Shown: in pieces, positions 43,786 to 52,609 of the stretch
Position numbering within the stretch: position 1 is the first letter of the stretch
How the letters are laid out: each line of letters opens with the position of its first letter
From: Lysobacter sp. TY2-98
GTDB taxonomy: Bacteria; Pseudomonadota; Gammaproteobacteria; Xanthomonadales; Xanthomonadaceae
Assembly: GCF_003367355.1 (NCBI RefSeq)
Contig: NZ_CP031413.1
Coordinates: forward strand, 186,001-250,000
Direction: 5' to 3'
DNA: 64,000 bases
Position numbers and translations under genes: made by a program
The notes under the pieces: model-generated
The model's database searches: none
Told to the model about the DNA's origin: nothing
Seen by the model: only the letters and a program-made list of their open reading frames with translations

Positions 43786-43925
43786 TCGACACGCATCGTG
43801 ATACCGGACGGGCCGCCACGCGCGGCCCGTTCGCTTTCGGCGACCCGCGTTCATCGACGCGACAGTCGCAGCCTCGTTCCGCCGCGGCATACTCGGGCGG
43901 ACGATCGGACACTGGGGACACCGTC

Positions 43926-44750
43926 ATGACCGCACCGCGCGCACTCGCGCTCGCCATCGCCCTCGTGCTCGTCGCGCCGTTGCCGGCCGCGGCGCAGCGC
44001 GCCAGCCTCGCCGACCGCGTCGCGGCGCTCGAACTGCGTGCGGCGAATCCGCAGAACGTCGACCTGGTGAACCAGATCGCCCAGCTGCGTACCGAGATCC
44101 AGGCGCTGCGCGGACAGCTCGAGGAGGCGCAGCAGGCGAACGAGCAGCTGCGCAACTCGATGCGCACGCAGTACCTCGATGTCGACGGTCGACTGCAGCG
44201 TCTCGAGGGGTCGGCAACTCCCGCACCGGCTGCGCCGGCGGTGACCGCGCCCGCGCCGGCCAAACCGAAGCCCGCCGCAACGAGCGGCGCCAAGCCGGCC
44301 GCGTCGACCGCCAAACCCGCGAAGCCGGCCGCGCCGATCGCCGCCGCGGGCAGCGCCACGCCCACGGGTGGCGAACTCGCCGCCTACAACACCGCGTTCG
44401 ATGCACTGAAGGCGGGCAGCTACGCCGATGCCTCGCGCCTGTTCGCTGACTTCCTCGACCGCTATCCGGGTGGGGTTTATGCGCCTAACGCCCTCTACTG
44501 GCTCGGCGAGAGCTACTACGCCACGCACAACTACGCAGAGGCGATCGGGCCGTTCACCCAGCTGCTCGACCGCTTTCCGACCCACGACAAGGCGCCGGGC
44601 GCCCTGCTCAAGCTCGGCCTGACCCGCCAGAACCTGCACGACGACGACGCGGCACGCGGCGCCTATGCCGACGTGGTCGCGCGGTATCCGGGCACAGACG
44701 CAGCCCGGTCCGCCGCCGATCGCCTGCGCGCGCTCGGCCCGGGCCGCTGA
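43926..44750 (+). CDS. cpoB: Tol-Pal accessory protein CpoB (YbgF)
   Basis: 274 residues. Signal peptide (ALALAIALVLVAPLPAAAQ), a coiled-coil trimerisation domain about 30-95, an Ala/Pro/Lys-rich linker about 98-145, and TPR repeats (LAAYNTAFDALKAGSYADAS onward). Known to coordinate outer-membrane constriction with peptidoglycan synthesis by modulating PBP1B. ATG at 43926; the 140-bp gap after pal contains no gene. Confidence 0.95.
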   Translation: MTAPRALALAIALVLVAPLPAAAQRASLADRVAALELRAANPQNVDLVNQIAQLRTEIQALRGQLEEAQQANEQLRNSMRTQYLDVDGRLQRLEGSATPAPAAPAVTAPAPAKPKPAATSGAKPAASTAKPAKPAAPIAAAGSATPTGGELAAYNTAFDALKAGSYADASRLFADFLDRYPGGVYAPNALYWLGESYYATHNYAEAIGPFTQLLDRFPTHDKAPGALLKLGLTRQNLHDDDAARGAYADVVARYPGTDAARSAADRLRALGPGR

Positions 44751-44813
44751 GCGCCTGAACGCCGCGCCGTGGCCGTCCGCCGGCGCGGTCAGGCAGGGCG
44801 GTAAAATCGCGGC

Positions 44814-45488
44814 ATGAGCGCCCCCGTCACTGCGGTCGCTGCAGCCCCCGAACGGCTGCGGCTGACCGAGATTTTCCTGTCGCTGCAAGGCGAGTCGAAT
44901 TCCGTCGGCTGGCCCACCGTCTTCGTGCGCCTCACCGGCTGCCCGCTGCGCTGCCAGTACTGCGACACCACCTATTCCTTCCACGGCGGCGACTGGTGGG
45001 AGATGGACGCCATCCTCGCCGAGGTCGCGCGCTACGGTGTGCGCCACGTCTGCGTCACCGGCGGCGAGCCGCTGGCACAGAAGCGCTGCATCACGTTGCT
45101 GCAGCGCCTGTGCGACGCCGGCTACACCGTGTCTCTGGAGACATCGGGTGCGCTCGACATCGGCGGTGTCGATCCGCGCGTCGTACGCGTCGTCGACATC
45201 AAGACGCCCGGATCTGCGGAAGTGCATCGCAACCGCTGGGAAAACATCCCGCTGCTGACGTCGCGCGACGAAGTGAAGTTCGTGATCTGCTCGCGCGAGG
45301 ACTACGAGTGGTCACGCGGGATCGTTGCGGAGCATGCGCTGTCGTCGCGTTGCGAGGTGTTGTTCTCGCCGAGCTTCGCCCAGGTTTCGCCGCGCGAACT
45401 CGCGCAGTGGATCGTTGACGACCGTCTGCCGGTGCGCTTCCAGCTGCAGCTGCACAAAATCCTGTGGGGCGACGAACCCGGGCGCTGA
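44814..45488 (+). CDS. queE: 7-carboxy-7-deazaguanine synthase (radical SAM)
   Basis: Radical-SAM enzyme in the queuosine pathway. 224 residues. The cluster motif CPLRCQYC (Cx3Cx2C) lies near residues 43-50. LSLQGESNSVGWPTVFVRLTG and VTGGEPLAQ are typical. It produces 7-carboxy-7-deazaguanine, the substrate of QueC encoded just downstream. Follows cpoB by 63 bp on the same strand, as often found downstream of tol-pal genes. Confidence 0.96.
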   Translation: MSAPVTAVAAAPERLRLTEIFLSLQGESNSVGWPTVFVRLTGCPLRCQYCDTTYSFHGGDWWEMDAILAEVARYGVRHVCVTGGEPLAQKRCITLLQRLCDAGYTVSLETSGALDIGGVDPRVVRVVDIKTPGSAEVHRNRWENIPLLTSRDEVKFVICSREDYEWSRGIVAEHALSSRCEVLFSPSFAQVSPRELAQWIVDDRLPVRFQLQLHKILWGDEPGR

Positions 45489-45596
45489 GCGTCTGCGTTG
45501 TCGGCGCGCGATGCCGCCCAACGCATCGTCCAGGCTTTCGTCGACGTCGCAGATTCCGAAGCACTTCCGATCCACCTCGATCCACGCAGGTTGTCC

Positions 45597-46301
45597 GTGA
45601 CCATTTCCGATTCCCGACCGGCTGACGCGAAGCGCGCCGTCGTCCTCCTTTCCGGCGGCATGGACTCCGCCGTCGTCGTCGCGATGGCGAAAGCGCAAGG
45701 TTTCGACGTGTACGCACTCAGCGTGCGCTACGGCCAGCGCCACACCTCCGAGCTCGACGCCGCCGCCCGCGTCGCCACGTCGCTCGGCGCGGCTGCGCAC
45801 AAGACCGTGGTGGTCGACCTCGGCACGATCGGCGGCTCCGCGCTCACGGATGCCAGCATCGACGTGCCGACGGCGGGGGATACCGGCGACACGATTCCGG
45901 TGACCTACGTGCCGGCGCGCAACACCATCATGCTGTCGATCGCGCTGGGCTGGGCCGAGGTGCTGGGCGCGAACGACATCTTCTGCGGCGTCAATGCGGT
46001 GGACTATTCGGGTTATCCGGATTGCCGACCCGAATTCGTCGCTGCGTTCGAGCGCCTCGCGAACCTCGCGACCAAGGCGGGCGTCGAAGGCGCGGGTCTG
46101 CGCGTGCACGCGCCGCTGCAGTTCATGAGCAAGGCCGACATCGCGCGCGAAGGCATGCGCTTGGGCGTCGACTTCGGACTGACCGTTTCCTGCTACCAGG
46201 CCGACGCCGACGGCCGCGCCTGCGGCGCCTGCGACGCATGCCGCCTGCGTGCGCAGGGCTTCGAAGCGGCGGGTGTGCCGGATCCGACGCGTTACGCTTG
46301 A
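45597..46301 (+). CDS. queC: 7-cyano-7-deazaguanine synthase (preQ0 synthase)
   Basis: Adenylates and amidates 7-carboxy-7-deazaguanine to preQ0. PP-loop motif [11 protein letters not shown] near residues 17-27; zinc ligands near the C-terminus in [18 protein letters not shown]. The GTG at 45597 gives 234 residues, usual for QueC; the frame is open another 33 codons upstream to 45498, but that part looks non-homologous. 108 bp after queE. Confidence 0.93.
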   Translation: MTISDSRPADAKRAVVLLSGGMDSAVVVAMAKAQGFDVYALSVRYGQRHTSELDAAARVATSLGAAAHKTVVVDLGTIGGSALTDASIDVPTAGDTGDTIPVTYVPARNTIMLSIALGWAEVLGANDIFCGVNAVDYSGYPDCRPEFVAAFERLANLATKAGVEGAGLRVHAPLQFMSKADIAREGMRLGVDFGLTVSCYQADADGRACGACDACRLRAQGFEAAGVPDPTRYA

Positions 46302-46548
46302 GGCGCTCGCCTCGAGTCGTTGGAGCGCGCCACGCATGAAGCTCATGGCTGTGTTGCCGGCGGCACACGGCCCCACGGAACTGTCGGACCAGCCGGTGCC
46401 CGCCCGGGTGCGATCAGAAGTCGCGCTGGATATATCCGTGCTCCCAGACCACACGGCTCGCGCTCGCGCTTTGCGAATCTCGCCGGGCGTTGAACGGGAG
46501 CCGAGCCGGGCTGTGGCACAATGCCGCCCCCGCTTGGTGCGGGCCCGT

Positions 46549-46624
46549 GGGTCGTTAGCTCAGTCGGTAGAGCATCGGACTTTTAATCCGCTGGTCGTTG
46601 GTTCGATTCCAACACGACCCACCA
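46549..46624 (+). tRNA. tRNA-Lys (anticodon TTT)
   Basis: Acceptor stem GGGTCGT (46549-46555) pairs with ACGACCC (46614-46620); discriminator A at 46621, encoded CCA 46622-46624. D-loop CAGTCGGTAG, anticodon loop CTTTTAA with TTT at 46582-46584, T-loop TTCGATT. No tail repeat or integrase was found to suggest use as an attachment site, although everything after it is accessory in character. Confidence 0.96.
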
Positions 46625-46776
46625 TTTGGTCTCGTCTCTCACGGAGACAGATGCGGCTGGCCTCAGCCGTCGACGACCCGCCTTGATCAGCGGTAGGGCA
46701 GCGGGTCCCGGGTTGTTGCGCTGCTTGCGTACCGTGGACTGTTCGTTCTTCCTGCCCAATCCCCAGTCACGTCTCC

Positions 46777-46965
46777 GTGCGATGCATATCGCTCGAACCA
46801 CTCGATGGTCATGCGCTCGAGGACATCGCCGTTGCGCGAATCGCGGTGGCGGGCGGCGCTGCCGTCGCACAGCGATTGCGAAAGCACCCGCTCGCCGCGC
46901 CGGCGGTGGCCAACGTTCCGCTCGCGCTGTTCTACCTGATGACGAATCCGCGTCGTAACGGCTAA
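46777..46965 (+). pseudogene. Remnant or paralog of a small single-span membrane protein
   Basis: A 62-residue frame whose last ~42 residues match the C-terminal end of the 96-residue protein at 62313-62603: RLRKHPLAAP...VPLALFYLMTNPRR here against RVRERPLTAL...VSLALFYFMTKPRR there. The hydrophobic stretch would be a C-terminal membrane anchor. The N-terminal part differs and lacks a ribosome site, so this may be a truncated copy whose amphipathic helix was lost. Function of the family is unknown. Confidence 0.55.
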
Positions 46966-47025
46966 GCGGTCCTCGCGTTGACGACACGGCGCGGCGTGAC
47001 CATCCGGTCGGCGACGCCGCCGCCC

Positions 47026-48192
47026 TTACCGCACCGAGCGATAACCGCCCGGCACGCCGTTTGGCGACAGCACCAGCTGCCAGAGTTGCGCCTGGCGTAC
47101 CCGGAACGCCGCCATGCTGGCCGACAGGTAGTAACGCCACATGCGGCGAAATCGCTCGTCATAGCGTGCAGGCAGGCACGACCACGCCTCTTCGATGTTC
47201 GCCCGCCATGCGCGGAGCGTGCGGTCGTAATCGGGGCCGAAGCTGTGCCAGTCCTCAAGGACGAAGCGCCCTTCGAACGCATGGGTGATCTGTGTGGCCG
47301 AGGGCAGCATCGAGTTCGGAAAGATGTAGCGCTCGATCCAGGGGTCGGTGCGATGCGTCGAGACGTTCGAACCGATCGAGTGCAGCAGGAGCAGGCCGTC
47401 GGGTTCCAGGCGATCGCGGACAGTCGCGAAGTATTCGGCGTAGTTTCGGTAGCCCACGTGCTCGAACATGCCAATGGAGAACACGCGATCGAACTTCGCA
47501 CCGACCTCGCGGTAGTCGCAGAGTTTGATGGTGACCGGAAGCCCCTTGCAGATCTGTTCGCCGTACTCGGCCTGCTGGCGCGAAATCGTCACGCCGACGC
47601 CGGTGATGCCGTAGCGAACGGCAAAGTATTTCAGCGCTTCGCCCCAGCCGCACCCGACGTCGAGCACGCGCATGCCCGGCTGCAGGTCGAGCTTGCGGGC
47701 GATGAGGTCGAGTTTCGCCAGCTGCGCGTCATCGAGCGTCTCCGCTTGGGCCCAGTAACCACAGCTGTAGACCAGCCGGGCACCCAGCATGGCGGCGTAG
47801 AGATCGTTGCCCAGGTCATAGTGGACCTCAGCGACACGCATGCGACGCAGGCCGGCCTGTGCGTTCCGGAGGCGCGCCACGAACTCGCGCCGGACTCTCG
47901 CACTGAGTATCTCGACTTTCATGTCGAGTTCGGCGGCCAGTAGACGCGACAGGCAGTCATCGAGCTGGCGCGCATCCCACCAGCCGTCTACATATGTTTC
48001 ACCAAACGCGAGCGAGCCACCGGCAAGAACGCGACGGAAGAACGCGGCGTTATGGACGTCGATGTCGTGCGGCGCGTACCCGCCGACGGCGACGCCGGCG
48101 GGGCGAAGTAGCGCCTCGACGCGTCGTCGAGCCCACGAATCGGGCAACGCAGAATTGGTCCGCAAAGTCACTTCGCGCGCGACGCCACTCAC
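47026..48192 (-). CDS. cfa: Cyclopropane-fatty-acyl-phospholipid synthase
   Basis: SAM-dependent enzyme converting membrane cis-unsaturated acyl chains to cyclopropanes. 388 residues from the GTG at 48190-48192, chosen because GGAGG stands 5 bp upstream; the frame continues to a GTG at 48228. Motifs: SAM-binding LDVGCGWGEALKYFAV, VHYDLGNDLYAAML, IGMFEHVGYRNYAEYF, and the C-terminal WRYYLSASMAAFRVR. Often stationary-phase induced in relatives; no promoter was recognised here. Confidence 0.94.
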   Translation of the reverse strand: MSGVAREVTLRTNSALPDSWARRRVEALLRPAGVAVGGYAPHDIDVHNAAFFRRVLAGGSLAFGETYVDGWWDARQLDDCLSRLLAAELDMKVEILSARVRREFVARLRNAQAGLRRMRVAEVHYDLGNDLYAAMLGARLVYSCGYWAQAETLDDAQLAKLDLIARKLDLQPGMRVLDVGCGWGEALKYFAVRYGITGVGVTISRQQAEYGEQICKGLPVTIKLCDYREVGAKFDRVFSIGMFEHVGYRNYAEYFATVRDRLEPDGLLLLHSIGSNVSTHRTDPWIERYIFPNSMLPSATQITHAFEGRFVLEDWHSFGPDYDRTLRAWRANIEEAWSCLPARYDERFRRMWRYYLSASMAAFRVRQAQLWQLVLSPNGVPGGYRSVR

Positions 48193-48673
48193 GGTGCCTC
48201 CAGGTCGAGCTGCTACGTCGGACGACACTTATGGTGTCGAAGTGTCCATGCTCCGACCGCGCGCACGTTGACGCCCATCAGTATTTGGACGGCAGCTGGA
48301 GACATGCCGGATGGCGTGGACATACGAACTGGTATGCGTGGAGCCGAGATTTTCACCGGCGCTTATCGAGCGGAACATGCAGGTTGGCGGTCAAGCCGCA
48401 GCCAGTACTGCATGAGAAGCAGCAGGCGCCGCGTGGAGAAGCTGGCGCATTACGCCGCCGAGCGCCATTTCGAGAGGCGCATGTGGCCGTAGGCACGGCA
48501 ACCAGCAGGTCGGCGTTCTCCTCGTGCGCCGCCGCAGCAGAACAGCGCCGGTCGGCTCGCCGATATCGCCATCAGCCGCATCCTCGTGATCAAACTGTGC
48601 CGCGACATCCGCAGCGACAGGCCGACGGTCGGTCAGCCTTCGGCCGCGCGCGCACCATCGCCAGACTCGAACG

Positions 48674-48822
48674 CCCGCGGATGATCGACCACTCGACGTC
48701 GAAGACGTCCTGCCAGTCGTCGTAGTGGATGCCGGCGTTGTTGATCAGCACGTCCACCGGACGGATCGCCTTCCGGACGGGGGGGCCGCGTCCGGTTGTC
48801 CGACATCGAGTTGCACCGCTCG
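48674..48822 (-). pseudogene. Short-chain dehydrogenase/reductase fragment, frameshifted
   Basis: Minus-strand reading gives ARAVQLDVGQPDA in one frame and then IRPVDVLINNAGIHYDDWQ in another, the order found in SDR proteins (strand 3, then the NNAG motif). The two halves are joined only by a frameshift near 48760, and the glycine-rich start and the catalytic YxxxK part are missing. So this is the middle of a broken SDR gene. Confidence 0.75.
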
Positions 48823-48843
48823 TGCGGAGTCGCCCGGTGCGGC

Positions 48844-48954
48844 CGCCCACTGGTTGACGTCGCGTTGGAAGTGGGCTTCAGCGACCACTCGCACTTCACG
48901 AAGGTGCTCGCGGCTGCGTTCGGGAACACACCCGCGCGGCTGGCAGCGCTTGGC
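48844..48954 (+). pseudogene. AraC-family regulator fragment (second HTH)
   Basis: RPLVDVALEVGFSDHSHFTK and AAAFGNTPARL match the second helix-turn-helix of AraC-type regulators, including the conserved GFsd.SHF and FG.tP. No sensor domain or first HTH precedes it; the frame upstream runs antisense through the SDR fragment. Probably the end of a deleted regulator. Confidence 0.75.
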
Positions 48955-48981
48955 GAGTCGGTGAGTGGCCGTATCGATTAC

Positions 48982-49005
48982 GTCCGCTTTTGGCCGGAAG
49001 CGGAC
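48982..49005. repeat. 24-bp palindromic repeat, copy A
   Basis: Arms GTCCGCTT (48982-48989) and AAGCGGAC (48998-49005), loop TTGGCCGG. Perfect 8-bp arms. One of at least seven units between 48.9 and 60.1 kb. Confidence 0.85.
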
Positions 49006-49142
49006 ATCTCTCGGCTCCGAGCCGGTCCCCGCACCACCGCCATGCAAACCCCGACCGCCTGCAGCTTGAGCGCGCCCGTGCGGACTCGCGTGGCCTCCAG
49101 GCGCGGCTATCCGCCGCAGTCATCGAAGTAGCGGGGCTGTCC

Positions 49143-49164
49143 TTGTGTGCGATTTCGCACACAA
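49143..49164. repeat. Perfect 9-bp inverted repeat
   Basis: TTGTGTGCG (49143-49151), loop ATTT, CGCACACAA (49156-49164), 52 bp before the 70-residue frame at 49217. No T-run on either side; could be an operator or an mRNA hairpin. No known binding site was recognised. Confidence 0.5.
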
Positions 49165-49216
49165 CGGCTTCACGCCGTCGTGACGAAGATTCGCGCGGAC
49201 GACTTGTGGTGACCCT

Positions 49217-49429
49217 GTGGCCAGGCATTCCGACCAACTCATCGCAGATGCGCTGGCTGCACTTTGTGCCGGCGACATGGGCGGCGCCACATTGACGGTC
49301 GATGAGCTCGAAGCTCTCGGGCTCATTTCGCGTGCCGGAGACTCGCTGCAGTGCACAGCGGACGGACTTCTGATGCTTGCCCTGAAGGCGAAGGGCGCAT
49401 CCGACGCGGCGGGAGCCGAGCTCGCTTAG
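49217..49429 (+). CDS. Small hypothetical protein (70 residues)
   Basis: GTG start; the product (SDQLIADALAALCAGDMGG, then DELEALGLISRAGDSLQCTA) is acidic, Leu/Ala-rich and largely helical, with balanced composition unlike the arginine-rich shadow frames around it. No family recognised, no signal peptide. The ribosome site is weak (GTGGTGA). Could still be chance. Confidence 0.35.
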   Translation: MARHSDQLIADALAALCAGDMGGATLTVDELEALGLISRAGDSLQCTADGLLMLALKAKGASDAAGAELA

Positions 49430-49475
49430 GCCGTCGCGTCCGTCGGCCGCAAGTCGACGGGAAAGCCGCGCGGGT

Positions 49476-49499
49476 GGCCGTTTACGAGCCAAGGCGGAC
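49476..49499. repeat. 24-bp palindromic repeat, copy B (diverged)
   Basis: GGCCGTTT (49476-49483) ... AAGGCGGAC ending 49499, with CGAGCC in the centre. Aligns over its whole length with copies D and F, but the arms no longer pair perfectly. Confidence 0.6.
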
Positions 49500-49533
49500 G
49501 TTCGCGTGCCCGAAGCTACGATGTTGACGAGGC

Positions 49534-49557
49534 CGTCTGGGTTTGGCCGACAGCAGA
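49534..49557. repeat. 24-bp palindromic repeat, copy C (diverged)
   Basis: GTCTGGGTTTGGCCGACAGC followed by AGAC. Same length and centre (TTGGCC) as copy A; four mismatches in the arms. It lies 34 bp after copy B. Confidence 0.55.
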
Positions 49558-49661
49558 CCTCGGCATTTGCGATCCCGTCTTTGAGAGGTGACCGCCGACC
49601 AGAGCCCACGCCGGTTCAGTAGGTCCTCCGATTGCCGATGGCCCTGGGTTGACGGGCTCCA

Positions 49662-50870
49662 TCACTGGCCCGAAAGGCTTCCTGCATCTGCAGCGGTGTG
49701 CCCGGGCGACTTAGTCACGCAGTCGCGCGGCGTGAGCGGCCCGGGTGCGTCGGCACGGATCGCCACACGCGATGTTGCGGCTGCAAGCAGGCGCACATAG
49801 GCGTCGGTATAGACCGATGCGCATCGCTGCGACAGATGCGACCACTCGGGAATGTCGAGCCCCTGCAATTGCGGATGGTCGTCGACGTGGATGCCGACCG
49901 CTTGCGCGCGTGCAAGTAGCGCGTCCCAGCCGAGCCGCCGCGGAATGCGCTGTTCCTCGCGAACACGCAACGGGCCGGACGATGGCGGTCGCACGAACAC
50001 GACGTCGCCGCCGCGCGCACGGATGCGCGCCACCGCGGCCTGCGTCTTCGCAAGCGTGGACTCGATCGTCTTCGCATCGACCGGCGGACGCGGCGGACGT
50101 CCGGGCATGTCGAGCCAGGCTTGGCGTGCTTGCGCACGAAGGTGGGAGTCAGTCTCGATCTTGGACCACAGCGACGCCTGTCCGCGCTCATCGACCTGGA
50201 TCAGCTTCCACGGGCGGTAGTACCACGACGCGCCGCCGCGTCGCTGCCCGCGATCTGTGGTGTAGACGAGCGTGCTGAGCCGGTATGCCGGATCGATGAA
50301 GGCGAAGTTGCGCTCGAGCACCCGCGACAGCAGGTAACCGGTGCGTTGCGACGGCATCTCGCTGTGGGAGCGATCGAGCGCGCGCTCCCCGTTGCCAATG
50401 CCATCGCGGAAGTACGACATGTCGGCCAGGCCGACGATGAGCAGACCGTGGAAATGCGGGTCGTTGGCGACGTCCTCGAGGAACGGTCGCGCGTTGGAGC
50501 CCGGTAGAGCGAGCTGCAGTGGACGCACGCCGGTGAGTTGCTGGAAACGGTCGAGGTCGGTGTCGAACAGGATGCGCGAGTCGCCGACGATCGCCACCGG
50601 CAGATCGCCCATGTCGATCTGCCGGCGCGCCGCGGCCCAGCCGGACGGTTCGATCCCGTAGTCCCCGGCGCGCAAACCGACACGCCGCATCTGCCACTCC
50701 CAGCCGGCGATCGCGATGACCGCGAGCAAGACGGCCGTCGCGGCGATGCCACGCCACGGCCGGGGTGGCACGGGACGAACCGGTACCGGCTGCGCTTCGC
50801 CCGGGCGATCCGCAGCAGTGGCGCGCACCGCATCGGGCAGCGCTTCAAAACTGGAAATAGATGAAGGCAT
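49662..50870 (-). CDS. AlgJ/AlgX-like membrane-anchored SGNH protein
   Basis: 402 residues. One N-terminal membrane helix (about 40-58, GIAATAVLLAVIAIAGWEW) then a periplasmic domain with VAIVGDSRILFDTDLDRFQ, the GDS-type block I of SGNH esterases, but with Arg following. The C-terminal part includes IPEWSHLSQRCASVYTDAY, where an SGNH His would be expected. Such proteins partner MBOAT enzymes in O-acetylation of exopolysaccharides. It overlaps the end of the MBOAT gene by 26 bp, and GGAGAAGG precedes the ATG at 50870. No polysaccharide genes flank it, so the acceptor is unknown. Confidence 0.8.
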   Translation of the reverse strand: MPSSISSFEALPDAVRATAADRPGEAQPVPVRPVPPRPWRGIAATAVLLAVIAIAGWEWQMRRVGLRAGDYGIEPSGWAAARRQIDMGDLPVAIVGDSRILFDTDLDRFQQLTGVRPLQLALPGSNARPFLEDVANDPHFHGLLIVGLADMSYFRDGIGNGERALDRSHSEMPSQRTGYLLSRVLERNFAFIDPAYRLSTLVYTTDRGQRRGGASWYYRPWKLIQVDERGQASLWSKIETDSHLRAQARQAWLDMPGRPPRPPVDAKTIESTLAKTQAAVARIRARGGDVVFVRPPSSGPLRVREEQRIPRRLGWDALLARAQAVGIHVDDHPQLQGLDIPEWSHLSQRCASVYTDAYVRLLAAATSRVAIRADAPGPLTPRDCVTKSPGHTAADAGSLSGQ

Positions 50871-52260
50871 TGCCTTCTCCCTGTTCGACCACCACCGCGA
50901 ACGCCATGGCCGCCCAGCCGACTGCGATGGCGGGCGCTGGGATGCGTGCGACCACCGCTTCGAGCGTGGTGTCGCGCATGCGCCAGTGCACGGCCACGAT
51001 CGACGTCATGATCAGCGCGACGGCGACCAGCTCGCACGCCGACAGCAGCGGCATCGGATGCGGCGTTGCGCCGGCCATGCCACGCAGCATCGTGAACGCG
51101 CCTTCGAAGGTCTTCGAGCGGAAGAACACCCACGTCACGTTGATCAACGCGTACGTCAGCAACCCGAGTCCGAAGAAGGTAAGCGGCCCGGGTCGCCAGT
51201 GCCCGAATCGCGAACGCAGCATGCGTTCACCGGCGAGGTACAAACCATGCAGCCCGCCCCAGGCGACGAAGGTCCAGTTCGCGCCGTGCCACAGGCCACC
51301 TAGCAGCATCGTCAGCATCAGCGCGATATAAGTGCGCGCGGGACCGTGGCGGTTACCACCCAGTGGGATGTAGAGGTAGTCGCGAAGCCACGACGACAGG
51401 GTGATGTGCCAACGTCGCCAGAAGTCCGAGAACCCGATAGCCGCATAAGGGAACCGGAAGTTGTCGGGCATCGCAAAGCCGAGGCACATCGCCGCGCCGA
51501 TCGCCGTCGTGGAATAGCCGGCGAAGTCGCAGAAGATCTGTCCGCTGAAGGCGAGCGTGCCGATCCAGGCATCGAGAGCGCCCGGCGCCGTCTTCGCGTC
51601 GAACACTCCTTCCGCGGGCGGTGCGAGGAAACCGTCTGCCAACACGACCTTCATGAAGAGACCGAGCGTCATCAGCGCCAGGCCGAAGCGGATCGCGTCG
51701 CCGCTCGCGCGGCGCGGCTGCTCGAACTGTGGCACCAGCTCGGTCGGCCGCATGATCGGGCCGGCAACGAGGTGCGGGAAGAACGTCACAAACAGCGCGT
51801 AGTCGAGGAAGTTGCGCGCGGGCATCGCGCGGCGCAGGTACACATCGAGCGTGTAGGACAACGTGGCGAACGTGTAGAACGAAATGCCGACCGGAAGCAC
51901 GATGTCGGACTTCGGCGGCTGATAGGCGACGCCCAGCGAGTGCATCAACGCGGCGAAGTTGTCGAGCGCGAACTCGCCGTACTTGAACCATGCCAGCATG
52001 CCGAGGTTCACCACCACCGACAGCAGCATCCACGCCTTGCGCGCAAGGGGTCTCTGCGCGTGCACGAGGCCCTGCGCGGCGTACCAATCCACTACTGTGG
52101 AAATCCACAGCAGGATGATGAAAGGCGGGTTCCACGCGGCGTAGAACAGGTAGCTCGCGAGCAGCAGATTGACTTTCTTGGTCGTCCAGCCCAGCGGCAG
52201 CGAATGCATCGCCAGCACGAGCACGAAGAACACCGCGAAGGTGAGCGAGTTGAAGACCAT
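50845..52260 (-). CDS. MBOAT-family O-acyltransferase (AlgI-like)
   Basis: 471 residues, about 10-12 membrane helices. MBOAT signatures: LLLASYLFYAAWNPPFIILL at the N-terminus, GISFYTFATLSYTLDVYLRR, FSDFWRRWHITLSSWLRDYL, and LLGGLWHGANWTFVAWGGLH carrying the catalytic His. Known relatives (AlgI, DltB, PatA) move acyl groups across the inner membrane onto polysaccharide, teichoic acid or peptidoglycan. First gene of a two-gene operon with the AlgJ-like protein. The ribosome site is weak. Confidence 0.92.
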   Translation of the reverse strand: MVFNSLTFAVFFVLVLAMHSLPLGWTTKKVNLLLASYLFYAAWNPPFIILLWISTVVDWYAAQGLVHAQRPLARKAWMLLSVVVNLGMLAWFKYGEFALDNFAALMHSLGVAYQPPKSDIVLPVGISFYTFATLSYTLDVYLRRAMPARNFLDYALFVTFFPHLVAGPIMRPTELVPQFEQPRRASGDAIRFGLALMTLGLFMKVVLADGFLAPPAEGVFDAKTAPGALDAWIGTLAFSGQIFCDFAGYSTTAIGAAMCLGFAMPDNFRFPYAAIGFSDFWRRWHITLSSWLRDYLYIPLGGNRHGPARTYIALMLTMLLGGLWHGANWTFVAWGGLHGLYLAGERMLRSRFGHWRPGPLTFFGLGLLTYALINVTWVFFRSKTFEGAFTMLRGMAGATPHPMPLLSACELVAVALIMTSIVAVHWRMRDTTLEAVVARIPAPAIAVGWAAMAFAVVVEQGEGNAFIYFQF

Positions 52261-52609
52261 GGGCGGGCTCCGGCGCGTGGCGCGCCGAGCCCTTATAGGG
52301 CAGCCACGTATCGCACAGCGGCCGCCCGTCGGGTGTCGGCGTTAGCGATTTGTTACACACCGCGCGCGAAACCGTCCAGGGAGCAGGCCACCCGGCACCT
52401 CGGCCGCACCTACAGCCTGGCACCGGATAGCGCGCGGCCTTACACCGACGCCGCCACGCCGCCACGCCGACCTCGGCGCATCGGGGTGGAGACTGCCGAC
52501 GGCTGTTCTCGAGCCCACGAGCACGCAGGTGGCCCAGCGCAACGACCGCTCATGGCCGGGCGGACATTGGCGTACTCGCCGCACACGGGGGCTGCGGCAT
52601 GCTGGCGAC
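52261..52609. other. Divergent intergenic region, no gene seen
   Basis: 349 bp between the MBOAT operon (minus) and the methyltransferase gene (plus). It must hold both promoters; GTTAGCGATTTGTTACAC near 52343 is the only AT-richer spot. No clear -35/-10 pair, repeat or RNA was recognised. Confidence 0.5.

Larger units (their letters stand above)
48193..49216. other. Decayed intergenic region
   Basis: No intact gene. Contains a fragment of a short-chain dehydrogenase (minus strand), a fragment of an AraC-type regulator (plus strand), one copy of the 24-bp palindromic repeat, and the inverted repeat at 49143-49164. A plus-strand frame at 48268-48492 (74 codons) resembles nothing known and has no clear ribosome site. 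Base composition and frame quality fit pseudogenised DNA. Confidence 0.6.

Noticed and set aside
46549..46624. tRNA-Lys as integration site of a genomic island
   Set aside because: The accessory region starts right after it, but I found no integrase gene and no repeat of the tRNA 3' end downstream.
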